The position numbers and the translations under genes were made by a program. A stretch of 64,000 bases of DNA from Streptomyces sp. HUAS CB01 (lineage in GTDB: Bacteria > Actinomycetota > Actinomycetes > Streptomycetales > Streptomycetaceae), in the NCBI RefSeq assembly GCF_030406905.1, contig NZ_CP129137.1:7905501-7969500 (forward strand), written 5' to 3'. Of this stretch, positions 14,180-23,584 are shown piece after piece. Positions within the stretch are counted from its first letter, which is position 1. Each line of letters begins with the position of its first letter. The notes beneath the pieces are model-generated. The model saw only the letters and a program-made list of their open reading frames with translations. It was not told where the DNA came from and made no database searches.

Positions 14180-17059
14180 GTGGACCGGCAGGTCGGCGCC
14201 CAGAGCGCCAGCGGCAGCTACATTGCGCAGGCCGCCGAAGGCGGCACGGCGATCGTCGCCACATACAAGGTGGCGCCCGCGCCCCCGCCTACCGCGGGCG
14301 CCGTCGCGGAGGGAGCGCGGATACTCGCGCGGCTGCCGACCCAGGCCGTGCCCGACCCGGCGGCGCTGCCGCCGCAGTCCCGCATGCCCCTCGCCCGCAA
14401 CCGCCTCTTCACCGGCCGTGCCCCGGAACTGCAGTGGCTGGCCCGTCATCTGGGCCCGCGGGACGGGCAGGTCCCGACCGTCGTCCTCGCCGGACTCGGC
14501 GGTGTCGGGAAGAGCCAGATCGCCAGCGAATACGTCCACCGCTACGGCGCCTTCTACACCGGCGGCGTCTTCTGGGTCAGCCTGGCCGATCCGGCGACCG
14601 CTCCACACGAGGTCGCGGCATGCGGTGGCACAGAAGGCATGGACCTGCGGTCCGACTTCGCTGCTCTCGCTCCCGCGCAGCAGGTGGCTCTCGTCCGCGG
14701 GGCCTGGCAGAGCCCGCTGCCCCGTCTCCTCGTCTTCGACAACTGCGAGGACGAGGAGACGCTGGAGCGCTGGCGGCCGCCGTCGGGCGGATGCCGCGTC
14801 CTGGTGACGAGCCGACGCTCGGCGTGGGACCCGACGATGGAACTCGACGTCCGGGAAATCGACGTGCTGCCGCCGGACGACGGGCTCGCCCTGCTATCCC
14901 GGTACCGCCCGCCGTCCTCGCTCGCCGAGAGCCGGGCACTGGCCGCCATCGCGGACGAGCTCGGGCAGCTGCCCCTTGCCCTGCACCTGGCCGGCAGCTA
15001 CGTCAGCCGTTTCAAGGCGGCCATCACTCCCGACGGCTATCTCAGCCAGCTGCGCAGCTCACCAGCGGTCGACCACCGCTCGCTGTCGGCGTCCGGCATC
15101 TCACCGACACGGCACATCCAGACCATCGCAGCCATGTTCGCCCTCAGCGTGGACAGGCTCGACGACGAGCCGACGCGGCAGTGCCTCCTGCACGCCGCCT
15201 ACCTGGCGCCCGGGCAGGGCATCCCCCGACCGTTGCTGCTCAGCTCGCTCGGGCTCGACGACGGCGAGGACGCTGCCATGAATCTGGAGGAGGCGCTGCA
15301 ACGCCTGGCCGATCTGGGGCTCGTGCAGATGGCCGTCGACGGTGCGCCGAGGCTGCACCGGCTGGTGGCCGCCTTTGTGCAGGACCGGCTGGGAAACCCG
15401 GAGAGCCTGCGCCAAGTCGAGTCGGAGGCATGGGTCCATTGCGATGTTCATGCATTCGGCGGCACCCCCGCCATGCGGGCGGTCTTGGAGCCGCACCTGC
15501 GCGTGCTGACCGAGCGGGCCCTGCCGCGCCGGGACCTCGTCGCCGTGGCGCTCGCCAACGTCCTCGGTCTCTACCTGAGCCGCCGCGGTGACCGCGACGG
15601 CTCGGTGTCGTGGCTTCAGCAGGCTCTGGCCATCAAGGAGGAAATCTTCGGCGTTGACGCGCCGGAGACCGCGAAGGAGCTGAACGACCTCGGTTACGCC
15701 TACCTCGGCGGGCCTACCCGGGTCCTGGCGGAGCCTTACCTGGAACGCGCCCGGCGCCTGTGGGATCCGCGTCGGGAGGCCACCAACCTGGCCGCCACGC
15801 TGGACAACCTCGGCCAGATGCAGATAGGCAGCGGCCGCTGGGATCTCGCCGAGCCGTACCTGCGCGAGGCCCTCGACATCCGACTGAGGGATCTGGGCCC
15901 GGACGCCTACCCGACGAGCGTCACGATGATGAACCTCGCCCAAATCGCCATCGAGCAGGGTGACCTGGCCACCGCCACGGACCTGGCGCGGCAGGCGGTC
16001 GACATCCGTGAGTCCCTAGGGGAGCGATGCGATCCCACATCCACCGCGAGGAGCCACATGATGCTGGGCCACATCCTGCATCAGGCGGGCGAAGGCGCCG
16101 CGGCCCGGCGACACGACGAAAGAGCGCTGGAGCTGTACCAGACCGCGCTCGGGACCCGGCACCCGCAGACACTGTCTGCCGCCGTCCGCGCCAGCTCCCG
16201 CGCCCTCGAGCAAGGTGACCTGACCAGCGCCACCCGGCTCATAGAGATGTCCGGCGCATCCGGCGATACGGTGCACGACGATGACCTGCTGGCCGCAACT
16301 TCCGGGACTGACCTGAATAACTTGGGGTTCGCGTTCTGGATGACCGGCGACTACGCGGCGGCTCGCCGCCTGTACGGCATGGCCCTCGGCCGCAGTGACA
16401 CGCAGGCAACGACGCTGAACAACCTGGGAATGATCAGCGAACGGCTCGGCGAGTACGAGACCGCCGCAGAGCACTACCGCCAAGCGTTGACCCTGCTTGG
16501 CGACGAGACAACGTCCCGCTCGAACCCACCCCTGCGAGCTCGCGTGCTCAACAATCTCGGAGTCAGCCTCGCACTCGGCGGCGAGCCCGGCGCGGGCGGC
16601 CGATGCCTGCGGGAAGCATTGAACATCCGGCGCGACATCCAAGGCGAACTGGGCCACGACTACGCCGTCACCATACGCAACCTCGGACTGGTCGCACAGC
16701 GGGAGGGCCGCCTGGACAAAGCGCAACACCTGTTCGAACACGCCCGCAACCTTCTGAGCAAGACGCAAAACGCGGAATACGGCCGAACGCTGCACCTCCT
16801 CGGCGAACTACGCCACACCCGCGGCGACCACGCGGGCGCCGCCGCCGACCTGCGCGCCGCACTTGGCAATAGAACAGCGGCCCTCGGCGCGGAGCACCCG
16901 GACACAGCCATGACCATGCAGGCCCTGGCCGCCGTCCTACTCCGGACAGGCCATGCCCAAGAGACAGGCGACCTGCTCCAGAAGGCACTACAGGTGTTCG
17001 AGCGCCGCTTTGGTCCCCAGCATCCATGGACGATGGACCTCCGTGCAATGCTCAGCTGA
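14180..17059 (+). CDS. NB-ARC/TPR STAND ATPase (NLR-like sensor)
   Basis: 959 aa. Residues 12-27 form a short Gly/Ala/Ile motif (GSYIAQAAEGGTAIVA) that matches the C-terminus of the preceding protein. The nucleotide-binding domain carries P-loop GLGGVGKS (105-112), Walker B LLVFD (183-187), VLVTSRR (207-213) and a GLPL-like LGQLPLALHLAG (261-272). A winged-helix region follows, and from about residue 430 to the end there are some dozen TPRs of the ETAKELNDLGYAY / ATLNNLGMISERLG type. Such proteins sense a ligand with the TPRs, bind ATP, oligomerise and nucleate an effector. Start GTG, 5 bp after the upstream stop. Codon use is typical and the gene looks intact, although IS debris follows at once. 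Confidence 0.9.
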   Translation: MDRQVGAQSASGSYIAQAAEGGTAIVATYKVAPAPPPTAGAVAEGARILARLPTQAVPDPAALPPQSRMPLARNRLFTGRAPELQWLARHLGPRDGQVPTVVLAGLGGVGKSQIASEYVHRYGAFYTGGVFWVSLADPATAPHEVAACGGTEGMDLRSDFAALAPAQQVALVRGAWQSPLPRLLVFDNCEDEETLERWRPPSGGCRVLVTSRRSAWDPTMELDVREIDVLPPDDGLALLSRYRPPSSLAESRALAAIADELGQLPLALHLAGSYVSRFKAAITPDGYLSQLRSSPAVDHRSLSASGISPTRHIQTIAAMFALSVDRLDDEPTRQCLLHAAYLAPGQGIPRPLLLSSLGLDDGEDAAMNLEEALQRLADLGLVQMAVDGAPRLHRLVAAFVQDRLGNPESLRQVESEAWVHCDVHAFGGTPAMRAVLEPHLRVLTERALPRRDLVAVALANVLGLYLSRRGDRDGSVSWLQQALAIKEEIFGVDAPETAKELNDLGYAYLGGPTRVLAEPYLERARRLWDPRREATNLAATLDNLGQMQIGSGRWDLAEPYLREALDIRLRDLGPDAYPTSVTMMNLAQIAIEQGDLATATDLARQAVDIRESLGERCDPTSTARSHMMLGHILHQAGEGAAARRHDERALELYQTALGTRHPQTLSAAVRASSRALEQGDLTSATRLIEMSGASGDTVHDDDLLAATSGTDLNNLGFAFWMTGDYAAARRLYGMALGRSDTQATTLNNLGMISERLGEYETAAEHYRQALTLLGDETTSRSNPPLRARVLNNLGVSLALGGEPGAGGRCLREALNIRRDIQGELGHDYAVTIRNLGLVAQREGRLDKAQHLFEHARNLLSKTQNAEYGRTLHLLGELRHTRGDHAGAAADLRAALGNRTAALGAEHPDTAMTMQALAAVLLRTGHAQETGDLLQKALQVFERRFGPQHPWTMDLRAMLS

Positions 17060-17143
17060 TCCACCCGCCGGGAGACATCAATGCTGCTTCAGGACGCCCG
17101 GAGCAGCAGCACCCGTTCCAGCCGCCTTTCGCGGCGATGTCCA

Positions 17144-18277
17144 ATGAGGGTCATCGACGGCACCTGGGAACGGGTGTTCACCGCGCTCATCGCACAGGCC
17201 GACGCCGAGGAAGACCTCGGCTGGGCCGTCTCGGTCGACTCCACTGTCGTGCGGGCTCACCAGCACGCGGCTGGGGCCCGCAAAAGGGGGCCCCGGCCGG
17301 CGAGCCCGATGACAATGCCATCGGCCGGTTTCGCGGCGGACTGACCACGAAGATCCACCTCGCCTCTGATGCCCACTGCCGACCACTGGCCTTCGTGCTC
17401 ACCGCCGGACAGGCCGGTGGCGCACCCGCCTTCGCTCACGTCATGGCCCGTCTCCGCGTGCCTCGGCAGCGAGGACGTCCCCGTACCAGGCCGGACGTGG
17501 TCCTGGCCGACAAGACATCCCACGCGGATAAGCGTCAAGCCGCGGTGGTGGAGTGGTCTTCCAGCGGCTGAGTTGGGAATGCTTTCGCTTCGTCGTAGTG
17601 CCGGCCGTGTTGGAGGCAGTGGAAGAGCATTCCGATGAAGCGGTTGAAGAGGTTGCGCTGAGCGGCGACGTGGCGGTCGCCGGCTTCTCTGCGGCGGTCG
17701 TAGTGGGCTCTGGCGCCGGGTGATCTGGTGAGAGAGACGAAGGCCCACACGTAGCCGACAGCCGCCAGCCGCTGGTTCTTGACCTTTCGGCTCATGACGA
17801 CGCAGCTCTTGCCACTGGCCCGGGTGACCGGGGCGCTTCCGGCGTAAGCCTTGAGCGAGCCGGCGTTCGCGAACCGGGTCCGGTCGTCGCCAATCTCGGC
17901 CAGGACGCGGGCTCCGGTTAAGGATCCAAGGCCCGGAAAACTGGTGCGAACCCGCGACCATGATCGCGGCCCGCGTACCAGCCTTCGCGTCCCATTAGGC
18001 GTACTCCTCCCGCGCGATCCGCGAGCACCTGCGCAAGCGCGGAATTCGGGCGGTCATCCCCGTTCCGGCCGATGAACGCGGCCACCGGCTGCGGCGCGGC
18101 AGCCGAGGTGGCAGGCCACCCGCCTTCGACCGCGAGGCGTACAAGCAGCGCAATACCGTCGAGCGGTGCATCAACCGCTTGAAGCAGTGGCGTGGCATAG
18201 CCACCCGCTACGAGAAGACCGCAACCATCTACCTGGCCGGACCCTACGTCGCCGGCGTCTTTCTTTGGTCTGCCAGG
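17144..18277 (+). pseudogene. IS5-family transposase remnant, split by IS110 debris
   Basis: Fragments of one transposase in order: RVIDGTWERVFTALIAQAD...VSVDSTVVRAHQHAAGARK (17144-17285), then after a frameshift DDNAIGRFRGGLTTKIHLA...VVLADK (to about 17514), then after a 486-bp interruption YSSRAIREHLRKRGIRAVIP...NTVERCINRLKQWRGIATRY (18000-18277). The start is missing. The DDE residues are separated and it cannot be functional. A close relative, also broken, lies at 55640-56040 on the other strand. Confidence 0.8.
17535..17930 (-). pseudogene. IS110-family transposase, C-terminal fragment
   Basis: Reads SLTGARVLAEIGDDRTRFA, LKAYAGSAPVTRASGKS, RKVKNQRLAAVGYVW, AHYDRRREAGDRHVAAQRNL, FNRFIGMLFHCLQHGRHYDE: the Transposase_20 half of an IS110 recombinase. 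The N-terminal DEDD RuvC-like domain is absent. It sits on the opposite strand inside the IS5-family remnant, so the two insertions are nested. Confidence 0.8.
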
Positions 18278-18285
18278 CCCACGAC

Positions 18286-19038
18286 TCAGGAGCAGGAGCG
18301 AGCCGCATCCTCCCAGGCGCCGGGGCTGCGGTAGCGGTTCTTGTGCCCGGCGGCGAGTACGTGGCGCAGTTGGGCAAGGTGCTGGGTGTTCGGGGGGAGA
18401 TCCAGCTGGTCGAGGAGGGCCAGTGCGGCGGCCGGTTCCAGGTCGCCGTAGACGTCGTGGAAGCTCGCCAGGAGGCCGCGGAAGACGGCCGCGTGCAGGG
18501 CGGGAAGCCGCATGGCGGTGCGGTACGTCGGCTCCTTCACCGTCCAGCGCACCGGGCCTGAACATTCCAGAACGCTACGGGCTCGGCGGAGCAGGGCTTC
18601 CGATCGCTCGGCCACCACGCGGTCGATGTCGTTACCGAGGACCTCGGCGAAGGCCGTCGCGGAAGTGGTGTGGTCCTCGAACCAGTCCACCCACAGCGAG
18701 TAGGTGACGGCCTCGACGTCCCGGTCCGCCTCCAGCCGCTGACGGTAGCCGTCCCACAGCACGTCGGCCGGCAGGGGGCCCTCCGCATCGTCGTTCGCGA
18801 ACCGGATCTCGCACGTGACCCAGTGGTCGTCGAGGAGGTCCAGCAGCCCGAAGGCCAACCGCAGCTGGTCGGCTGCATCCAGGTCTTCTGCGAACACATC
18901 GCCGGCCCAGGACTGCGCCACCTGGTTGGCGGTGAACAACACGTCCGGCTTCTCGTCACTCACCCACCCGTCGCCCACCTGGCGGACGCCCTGATCAGCC
19001 AGCCAACGCCGCGCTGCCTCCTCGGCTTGTATCTCCAC
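18286..19038 (-). CDS. hypothetical protein, 250 aa
   Basis: A long acidic, mostly helical protein with no recognised domain, signal peptide or membrane segment. Tryptophan-rich stretches (SLWVDWFEDHTTSATAF, WTVKEPTYRTAMRLPALH) and the helical C-terminus look genuine and the codon use is normal. GTG 19038 is the most likely start; the open frame continues upstream into the IS3 element, but that part is antisense transposase. It is isolated between two IS-rich blocks. Confidence 0.65.
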   Translation of the reverse strand: MEIQAEEAARRWLADQGVRQVGDGWVSDEKPDVLFTANQVAQSWAGDVFAEDLDAADQLRLAFGLLDLLDDHWVTCEIRFANDDAEGPLPADVLWDGYRQRLEADRDVEAVTYSLWVDWFEDHTTSATAFAEVLGNDIDRVVAERSEALLRRARSVLECSGPVRWTVKEPTYRTAMRLPALHAAVFRGLLASFHDVYGDLEPAAALALLDQLDLPPNTQHLAQLRHVLAAGHKNRYRSPGAWEDAARSCS

Positions 19039-19155
19039 TCGGGAAGTATGACAAGCCTCGCAAGATCCGAACGAAACGGCGGGCCTTGACCCCGGGTTTT
19101 GGACACCGGAGACACTTGGATCTTGATGGTCCGGGAGAACGGAGTCCCTGTGGGG

Positions 19156-19461
19156 ATGAGGCATTACCCCGCCGAGTTCAAGGCGGACGCGGTCGCGTTG
19201 TACCGGTCGCGGCCTGGAGCGACGATCAAGTCGGTCGCTGGTGATCTCGGTGTGAACACCGAGACACTGCGGAACTGGATCCGGGCCGCCGACGGGCGCC
19301 GCCCTGGCGCCCACTCCGCACCGCCGGCCGCTGCCCGGAATGGCGGTGACGACGTCCAGGCGGAACTGGCCGCGGCACGTAAAAGGATCCGTGAGCTGGA
19401 GGAAGAACGCGACATCCTGCGCAAGGCAGCCCGGTATTTCGCGACGGAGACGCGCCGGTGA
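19156..19461 (+). CDS. IS3-family transposase OrfA
   Basis: 101 aa. The N-terminal HTH_Tnp_1 (YPAEFKADAVALYRSRPGA, LGVNTETLRNWIR) is followed by a leucine-zipper-like coiled coil (AELAAARKRIRELEEERDIL). ATG 19156 fits the family start. The stop overlaps the GTG of orfB (GTGA). Confidence 0.88.
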   Translation: MRHYPAEFKADAVALYRSRPGATIKSVAGDLGVNTETLRNWIRAADGRRPGAHSAPPAAARNGGDDVQAELAAARKRIRELEEERDILRKAARYFATETRR

Positions 19462-20070
19462 ACCGCTGCCAGTTCGTCCAGGATCACCAGCGCCGGTTCG
19501 GCGTGAAGCGGCTCTGCGACATCCTCGGCCTCTCCCGCTCGAGCTTCTACTACTGGCGCCGCACCGCCGCCGCAAGGGCGGCTCGGCAGGTCGCCGAGGC
19601 CGAGCTCGCGGCCCGGATACGCACGGTCCATCAGGAATCCGACGGCACCTACGGGGCTCCCAGGATCACCGCCGAACTCCGCGACCAGGGCGAACGGATC
19701 AACCGCAAGCGCGTCGCGAGAGTCATGCGGACCATCGGACTCGAGGGAGTGCGTCTGCGCCGCCGACACCGAACCACTGTCCCGGACCCGACCGCGGCCA
19801 AGGCCCCCGACCTGATCGGTCGGGACTTCACCGCGACGCAGGTGAACACGAAGTACGTCGGCGACATCACATACCTGCCGGTCAGCGGCGCGAAGCCGCT
19901 CTATCTCGCAACCGTCATCGACCTCGCCTCGCGCCGTCTGGCCGGGTGGGCGATCGCCGATCACATGCGAACCGAGCTCGTCACCGACGCCCTGGCGGCA
20001 GCAGAGCGAACTCGCGGCAGTCTCGACGGAGCGATCATGCACACCGATCACGGATCGCAAGGCGGATTCA

Positions 20071-20920
20071 GAGGTCGTCTCATTTGGCCTGTTCGATAGT
20101 CTGCGGTCGTGGGGATCGTGGAGCGTCTGGTGCCGGATGAGTTGTGGGAGTTGTTCGAGCGGGTGGTGCCGCCTGCTCCGACGCGGCCGCAGGGTGGCGG
20201 CCGACGACGGTACGGGGACCGCGAGGTGCTGGCGGCGATCGTCTTCGTGGCCACGTCGGGCTGTACATGGCGGCAGTTGCCGCCATCGTTCGGCCCGTCC
20301 GGGCCGACGGCCCATCGCCGGTTCACCGAGTGGAGCAAGGCGCGGGTGTGGGCCAAGCTCCATCGCCTGGTGCTGGACGAGCTCGGCGCGCGGGGCGAGC
20401 TGGATTGGAGCCGGTGTGCGATCGACTCGGTGAACATGCGGGCCCTGAAAGGGGGGACCTGACAGGTCCGAATCCTGTCGACCGGGGCAAGAAGGGTTCG
20501 AAAGTACACTTGATCACCGAGCGGACCGGTCTGCCCCTCTCCATCGGCATCTCCGGCGCCAACCTGCACGACAGCCAGGCCCTCGAACCCCTCGTCCGAG
20601 GCATCCCGCCGATCCGCTCCCGACGCGGGCCCCGCAGGCGCCGACCGGGCAAGCTCCATGCCGACAAGGGCTACGACTACGACCACCTGCGCCGATGGTT
20701 ACGCGGACGGGGCATCACCCATCGCATCGCCCGCAAGGGCATCGAGTCGTCCACGCGGCTCGGCCGCCACCGCTGGACCGTCGAACGGACGATGGCCTGG
20801 CTCGCCGGCTGCCGCCGCCTCCACCGACGCTACGAGCGCAAGGCCGACCACTTCCTCGCCTTCACCAGCATTGCCTGCACCCTCATCTGCTATCGCAGAC
20901 TCACCAAATGAGACGACGTC
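20071..20920 (+). mobile_element. IS5-family (IS427-like) element, copy 1 (TSD TCA)
   Basis: 850 bp. Terminal repeats are GAGGTCGTCTCATTTGG (20071-20087) and the complement of GACGTCGTCTCATTTGG (20904-20920), one mismatch. TCA flanks it at 20068-20070 and 20921-20923. It landed 10 bp inside the left end of the IS30 element. Confidence 0.9.
20109..20911 (+). CDS. IS5-family transposase made by -1 frameshifting (copy 1)
   Basis: Frame 1 runs 20109-20462 (VERLVPDELWELFERVVPP ... GCTWRQLPP ... CAIDSVNMRALKGGT). Frame 2 continues one base back as GPNPVDRGKKGSKVHLI ... LHADKGYDYDH ... WTVERTMAWLAG ... to 20911. The overlap contains AAAGGGGGG (20448-20456), a plausible slippery run. Joined, it is 267 aa with D, D and E of the DDE triad. 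The inverted copy at 23594-24396 has the same layout and length. Confidence 0.88.
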
Positions 20921-22050
20921 TCAATCCGTCGTCGCAACACCTCATGATCAGCGAGGTGTGGGATGGTTCGTCGTCAGCAGGGAGCCGATCGGGCGATACG
21001 GCCAAAGTTGAGGTCTCCGGGGCATCCGAAATTTCAGCGTCATATCGAAGCAGCGTTCTGGGATGAAATCGCCAAAGGTCTCCTCGCGGAGGAAGCGGCC
21101 GCGGTTATCGGCGTGGCGCCGGCGGTGGCCACGCGCTGGTTTCGGCAGTGTGGCGGAATGCGACCGTTCGATCCGAAACCGAATTCGGGCAGGTACCTGT
21201 CGTTCTCTGAGCGGGAGGAGATCGCGCTCCTCAACGCCCAAGGCAAGGGCGTTCGCGAAATCGCTCGGCAAGTCGGCCGTGATCCGGGGACGATTTCCCG
21301 CGAGTTGCGGCGCAACGCGGCCACCAGGGGCGGGAAGCTCGATTACCGGGCTTCGGTCGCGCAATGGAAATCGGACATGGCCGCCCGCCGGCCGAAGACA
21401 TCGAAGCTGGTCGCCAATCCGCGGTTGCATGCGTACGTCCAGAAGCGGCTTTCCGGACAGATCAGCACGCCCGGCGGCAGGGCGATCGCAGGACCTGCGA
21501 CAGGCGCGTGGACGGGGCGGAACAAGCCGCACCGCAAGGACCGCGCGTGGGTGCAGGCGTGGAGTCCGGAGCAGATCGCGAACCGGATCAAGTTTGATTT
21601 CCCGGATGATGAGTCGATGCGCATCAGCCACGAGGCGATCTACCAGGCACTCTACATTCAGGGCCGCGGGGCGCTGAAGCGAGAGCTGATCTTGTGCCTT
21701 CGCACGGGCCGCGCACTGCGTGCCCCGCGCGCTCGTTCGCGCCGCAAGACCTGGGCGCATGTGACGCCCGAAGCGCTGATCAGTGAACGACCTGCCGAAG
21801 TCGAGGACCGTGCCGTTCCCGGCCACTGGGAAGGCGACCTGATCATCGGCCTCGAGAGGTCCGCGATCGGCACTGTCGTCGAGCGGTCAACTCGATTCAC
21901 GATGCTGGTTCACCTGCCGCGCGAGGAAGGCTACCGGCACAAGCACTCGGTCAAGAATGGTCCTGCGCTGGCCGGTTATGGGGCGATCACGATGAAGACC
22001 GCCCTCGCCAATACGATGTCGACGCTGCCCGAACAGCTCGCACGGTCACT

Positions 22051-22939
22051 GAGCCCTTTCCAACTTGTGGCAGCAGCGAGCCAGTTGGGATGACAACGTG
22101 GTGAAGCCCCTGGTAGATGGGTTTTCGACCAAGAGAACCGTCTCCACCAGAGGCTTCGCATGCTTGTCTACCCTTCGGGCGTCGACGTGTCCAGCTCTGC
22201 CCTGCGCTTTCTGTCCGCCCGTCTGCGGCAGCACCGTCGCGCGATCGGCTCCCGCTGGAGGCGTCTGAACCCCGGCCGCCAGGCCCTGCTCGCACTCGCC
22301 CACCTGCGGATGGGAAACACGTATGCCCAGCTCGCGGCCGGATTCGGTATCGGAACCACGACCGCCTACCGGTATGCCACCGAGGCTGTCGAACTCCTGG
22401 CAGGCCTCGCGCCCACCCTGGCCGACGCGATCCGGGTCGCGTCGACGAAGGCGTTCGTGATCCTCGACGGCACACTCCTGCCGACCGACCGCATCGCCGC
22501 GGACCGGCCCTTCTACTCCGGGAAACACAAGAAACACGGGATGAACCTGCAGGTCCTCACGGATCCCTTCGGCCGGCTGCTGTGGGCCTCGCCGGCCCTG
22601 CCCGGCGCCGTCCACGATGTCCGCGCGGCCCGCGAGCACGGCATCGTCGACGCCCTTGCCGCAGCCGACATCAAGTGCTGGGCGGACAAGGCATATCGGG
22701 GTGTCGGCGGGACCGTTCGCACCCCCTACTGGGGCCGCTGGGAAACCCTTTCCACCGGTCAGCAGGCCGTCAACCGGTCCCACGCGAAGATTCGCGCACT
22801 CGTCGAGCAGGCCATGGCCACCCTCAAATCCTGGCGGCTCCTCCGCAAGCTCCGGTGCTCGACCGCCCGCGTCACCAGCCTCGTCCGGGCCGTCCTCGCC
22901 CTGCATCTGGCCAGCTCAGAGTGAGGATGGAAAAGGCTC
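22051..22939 (+). mobile_element. IS5-family (ISL2-like) element inserted in the IS30 transposase
   Basis: 889 bp. Ends are GAGCCCTTTCCA (from 22051) and TGGAAAAGGCTC (to 22939), one mismatch. ACT repeats at 22048-22050 and 22940-22942. Excision restores the IS30 reading frame. Confidence 0.85.
22160..22924 (+). CDS. IS5-family transposase, HTH_Tnp_4/DDE_Tnp_4 type
   Basis: 254 aa, intact. N-terminal helix-turn-helix (LRMGNTYAQLAAGFGIGTTTAYRY), then a DDE_Tnp_4 core with D in FVILDGTLLPT, D in CWADKAYRG and E in ALVEQAMATLKSW. The ATG lies 109 bp inside the left end. Confidence 0.9.
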   Translation: MLVYPSGVDVSSSALRFLSARLRQHRRAIGSRWRRLNPGRQALLALAHLRMGNTYAQLAAGFGIGTTTAYRYATEAVELLAGLAPTLADAIRVASTKAFVILDGTLLPTDRIAADRPFYSGKHKKHGMNLQVLTDPFGRLLWASPALPGAVHDVRAAREHGIVDALAAADIKCWADKAYRGVGGTVRTPYWGRWETLSTGQQAVNRSHAKIRALVEQAMATLKSWRLLRKLRCSTARVTSLVRAVLALHLASSE

Positions 22940-23584
22940 ACTGACCTGGGACTGCGGCAAGGAGATGTCGGCCCATGCGCAATTCAGAGTCGAGACGGGA
23001 ATCCCCGTGTTCTTCGAATCCGGTCAATATACGAGCAGAGCCTTTGCCGAAGTCTGCAGGTCAGCAGGGGTCCGGCAGAGCATGAGCGCGGTCGGGTCCA
23101 GCGCGGACAACGCCGCCGCCGAGTCGTTCAACGCAGCCTTCAAGAGAGAGACCCTCAAAGGCCGGAAGGGCTGGCCCAGCGAGCGCGAGGCGAGACTCGA
23201 CGCCTTCCGCTGGCTGACGCGATACAACACCCAACGCCGGCATTCCCACCTCGGTCAGAGGTCTCCGGTCGCCTTCGAGAACACCTTCCATCTGACGTCA
23301 ACTACCCTGGACCGAGCCGCATAGACGTGTTCAAAAGCCGGGGTCAAGGCCCCCGTGGACCTGTTCGCCGCCCTGCACACCGCCACCGGCAAGGTGATCG
23401 GAACACTGTCCGCGCAGCACCGGGCCGTCGACTTCCGGGACTTCCTCGACGAGATCGACCGCCAGACCGATCCCGGCCTGGCGGTCCATGTCATCTGCGA
23501 CAACCTCTCCGCCCACAAGTCCCCGGTGGTGCACAAGTGGCTGCTCGCGCACCCCCGGTTCGAGCTGCACTTCACCCCGACTTA

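Larger units (their letters stand above)
20061..23024 (+). mobile_element. IS30-family element inserted in IS3 orfB (TSD CAA)
   Basis: CAA occurs at 20058-20060 and 23025-23027. The ends share CGGATTC (left 20063-20069; right complement at 23016-23022). Inside are the IS30 transposase remnant and two further IS insertions, 20071-20920 and 22051-22939. Without them it would be about 1.2 kb. Confidence 0.75.
20963..23024 (+). pseudogene. IS30-family transposase, split and 3'-truncated
   Basis: N-terminal HTH_38 (SFSEREEIALLNAQGKGVREIARQVGRDP), then the integrase core (GHWEGDLIIGLERSAIGTVVERSTR) up to PEQLARSL at 22050. After the inserted IS the frame resumes at 22943 with TWDCGKEMSAHAQF and VETGIPVFF. 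It then meets the element end without the usual distal segment (WQRGTNEN-type) that supplies the last catalytic E, so it was probably defective even before being split. Confidence 0.82.
19458..23324 (+). pseudogene. IS3-family transposase OrfB, split by IS30 insertion
   Basis: The first segment (19458 to 20060) carries the HTH_21 region and the rve core with D in VGDITYLPV and D in IMHTDHGSQ. Reading resumes at 23028 with YTSRAFAEVC, SADNAAAESFNAAFKRE (third catalytic E), RRHSHLGQRSPVAFE and a natural stop at 23324. Removing 20061-23027, the IS30 element plus one CAA copy, restores a continuous frame. Confidence 0.88.
19081..23352 (+). mobile_element. IS3-family element, interrupted by a nested IS stack
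   Basis: Imperfect terminal inverted repeats of about 26 bp: left 19081-19106 (GGGCCTTGACCCCGG...) and right 23327-23352, two mismatches. No direct target duplication is visible, so the element may have recombined since insertion. It contains orfA, the 5' part of orfB, a 2.96-kb IS30 insertion and the 3' part of orfB. Its own sequence adds up to about 1.3 kb, normal for the family. Confidence 0.85.

Noticed and set aside
19039..19575. N-terminal extension of the hypothetical protein at 18286
   Set aside because: This part is antisense to IS3 orfA/orfB; GTG 19038 lies at the edge of normal coding sequence.
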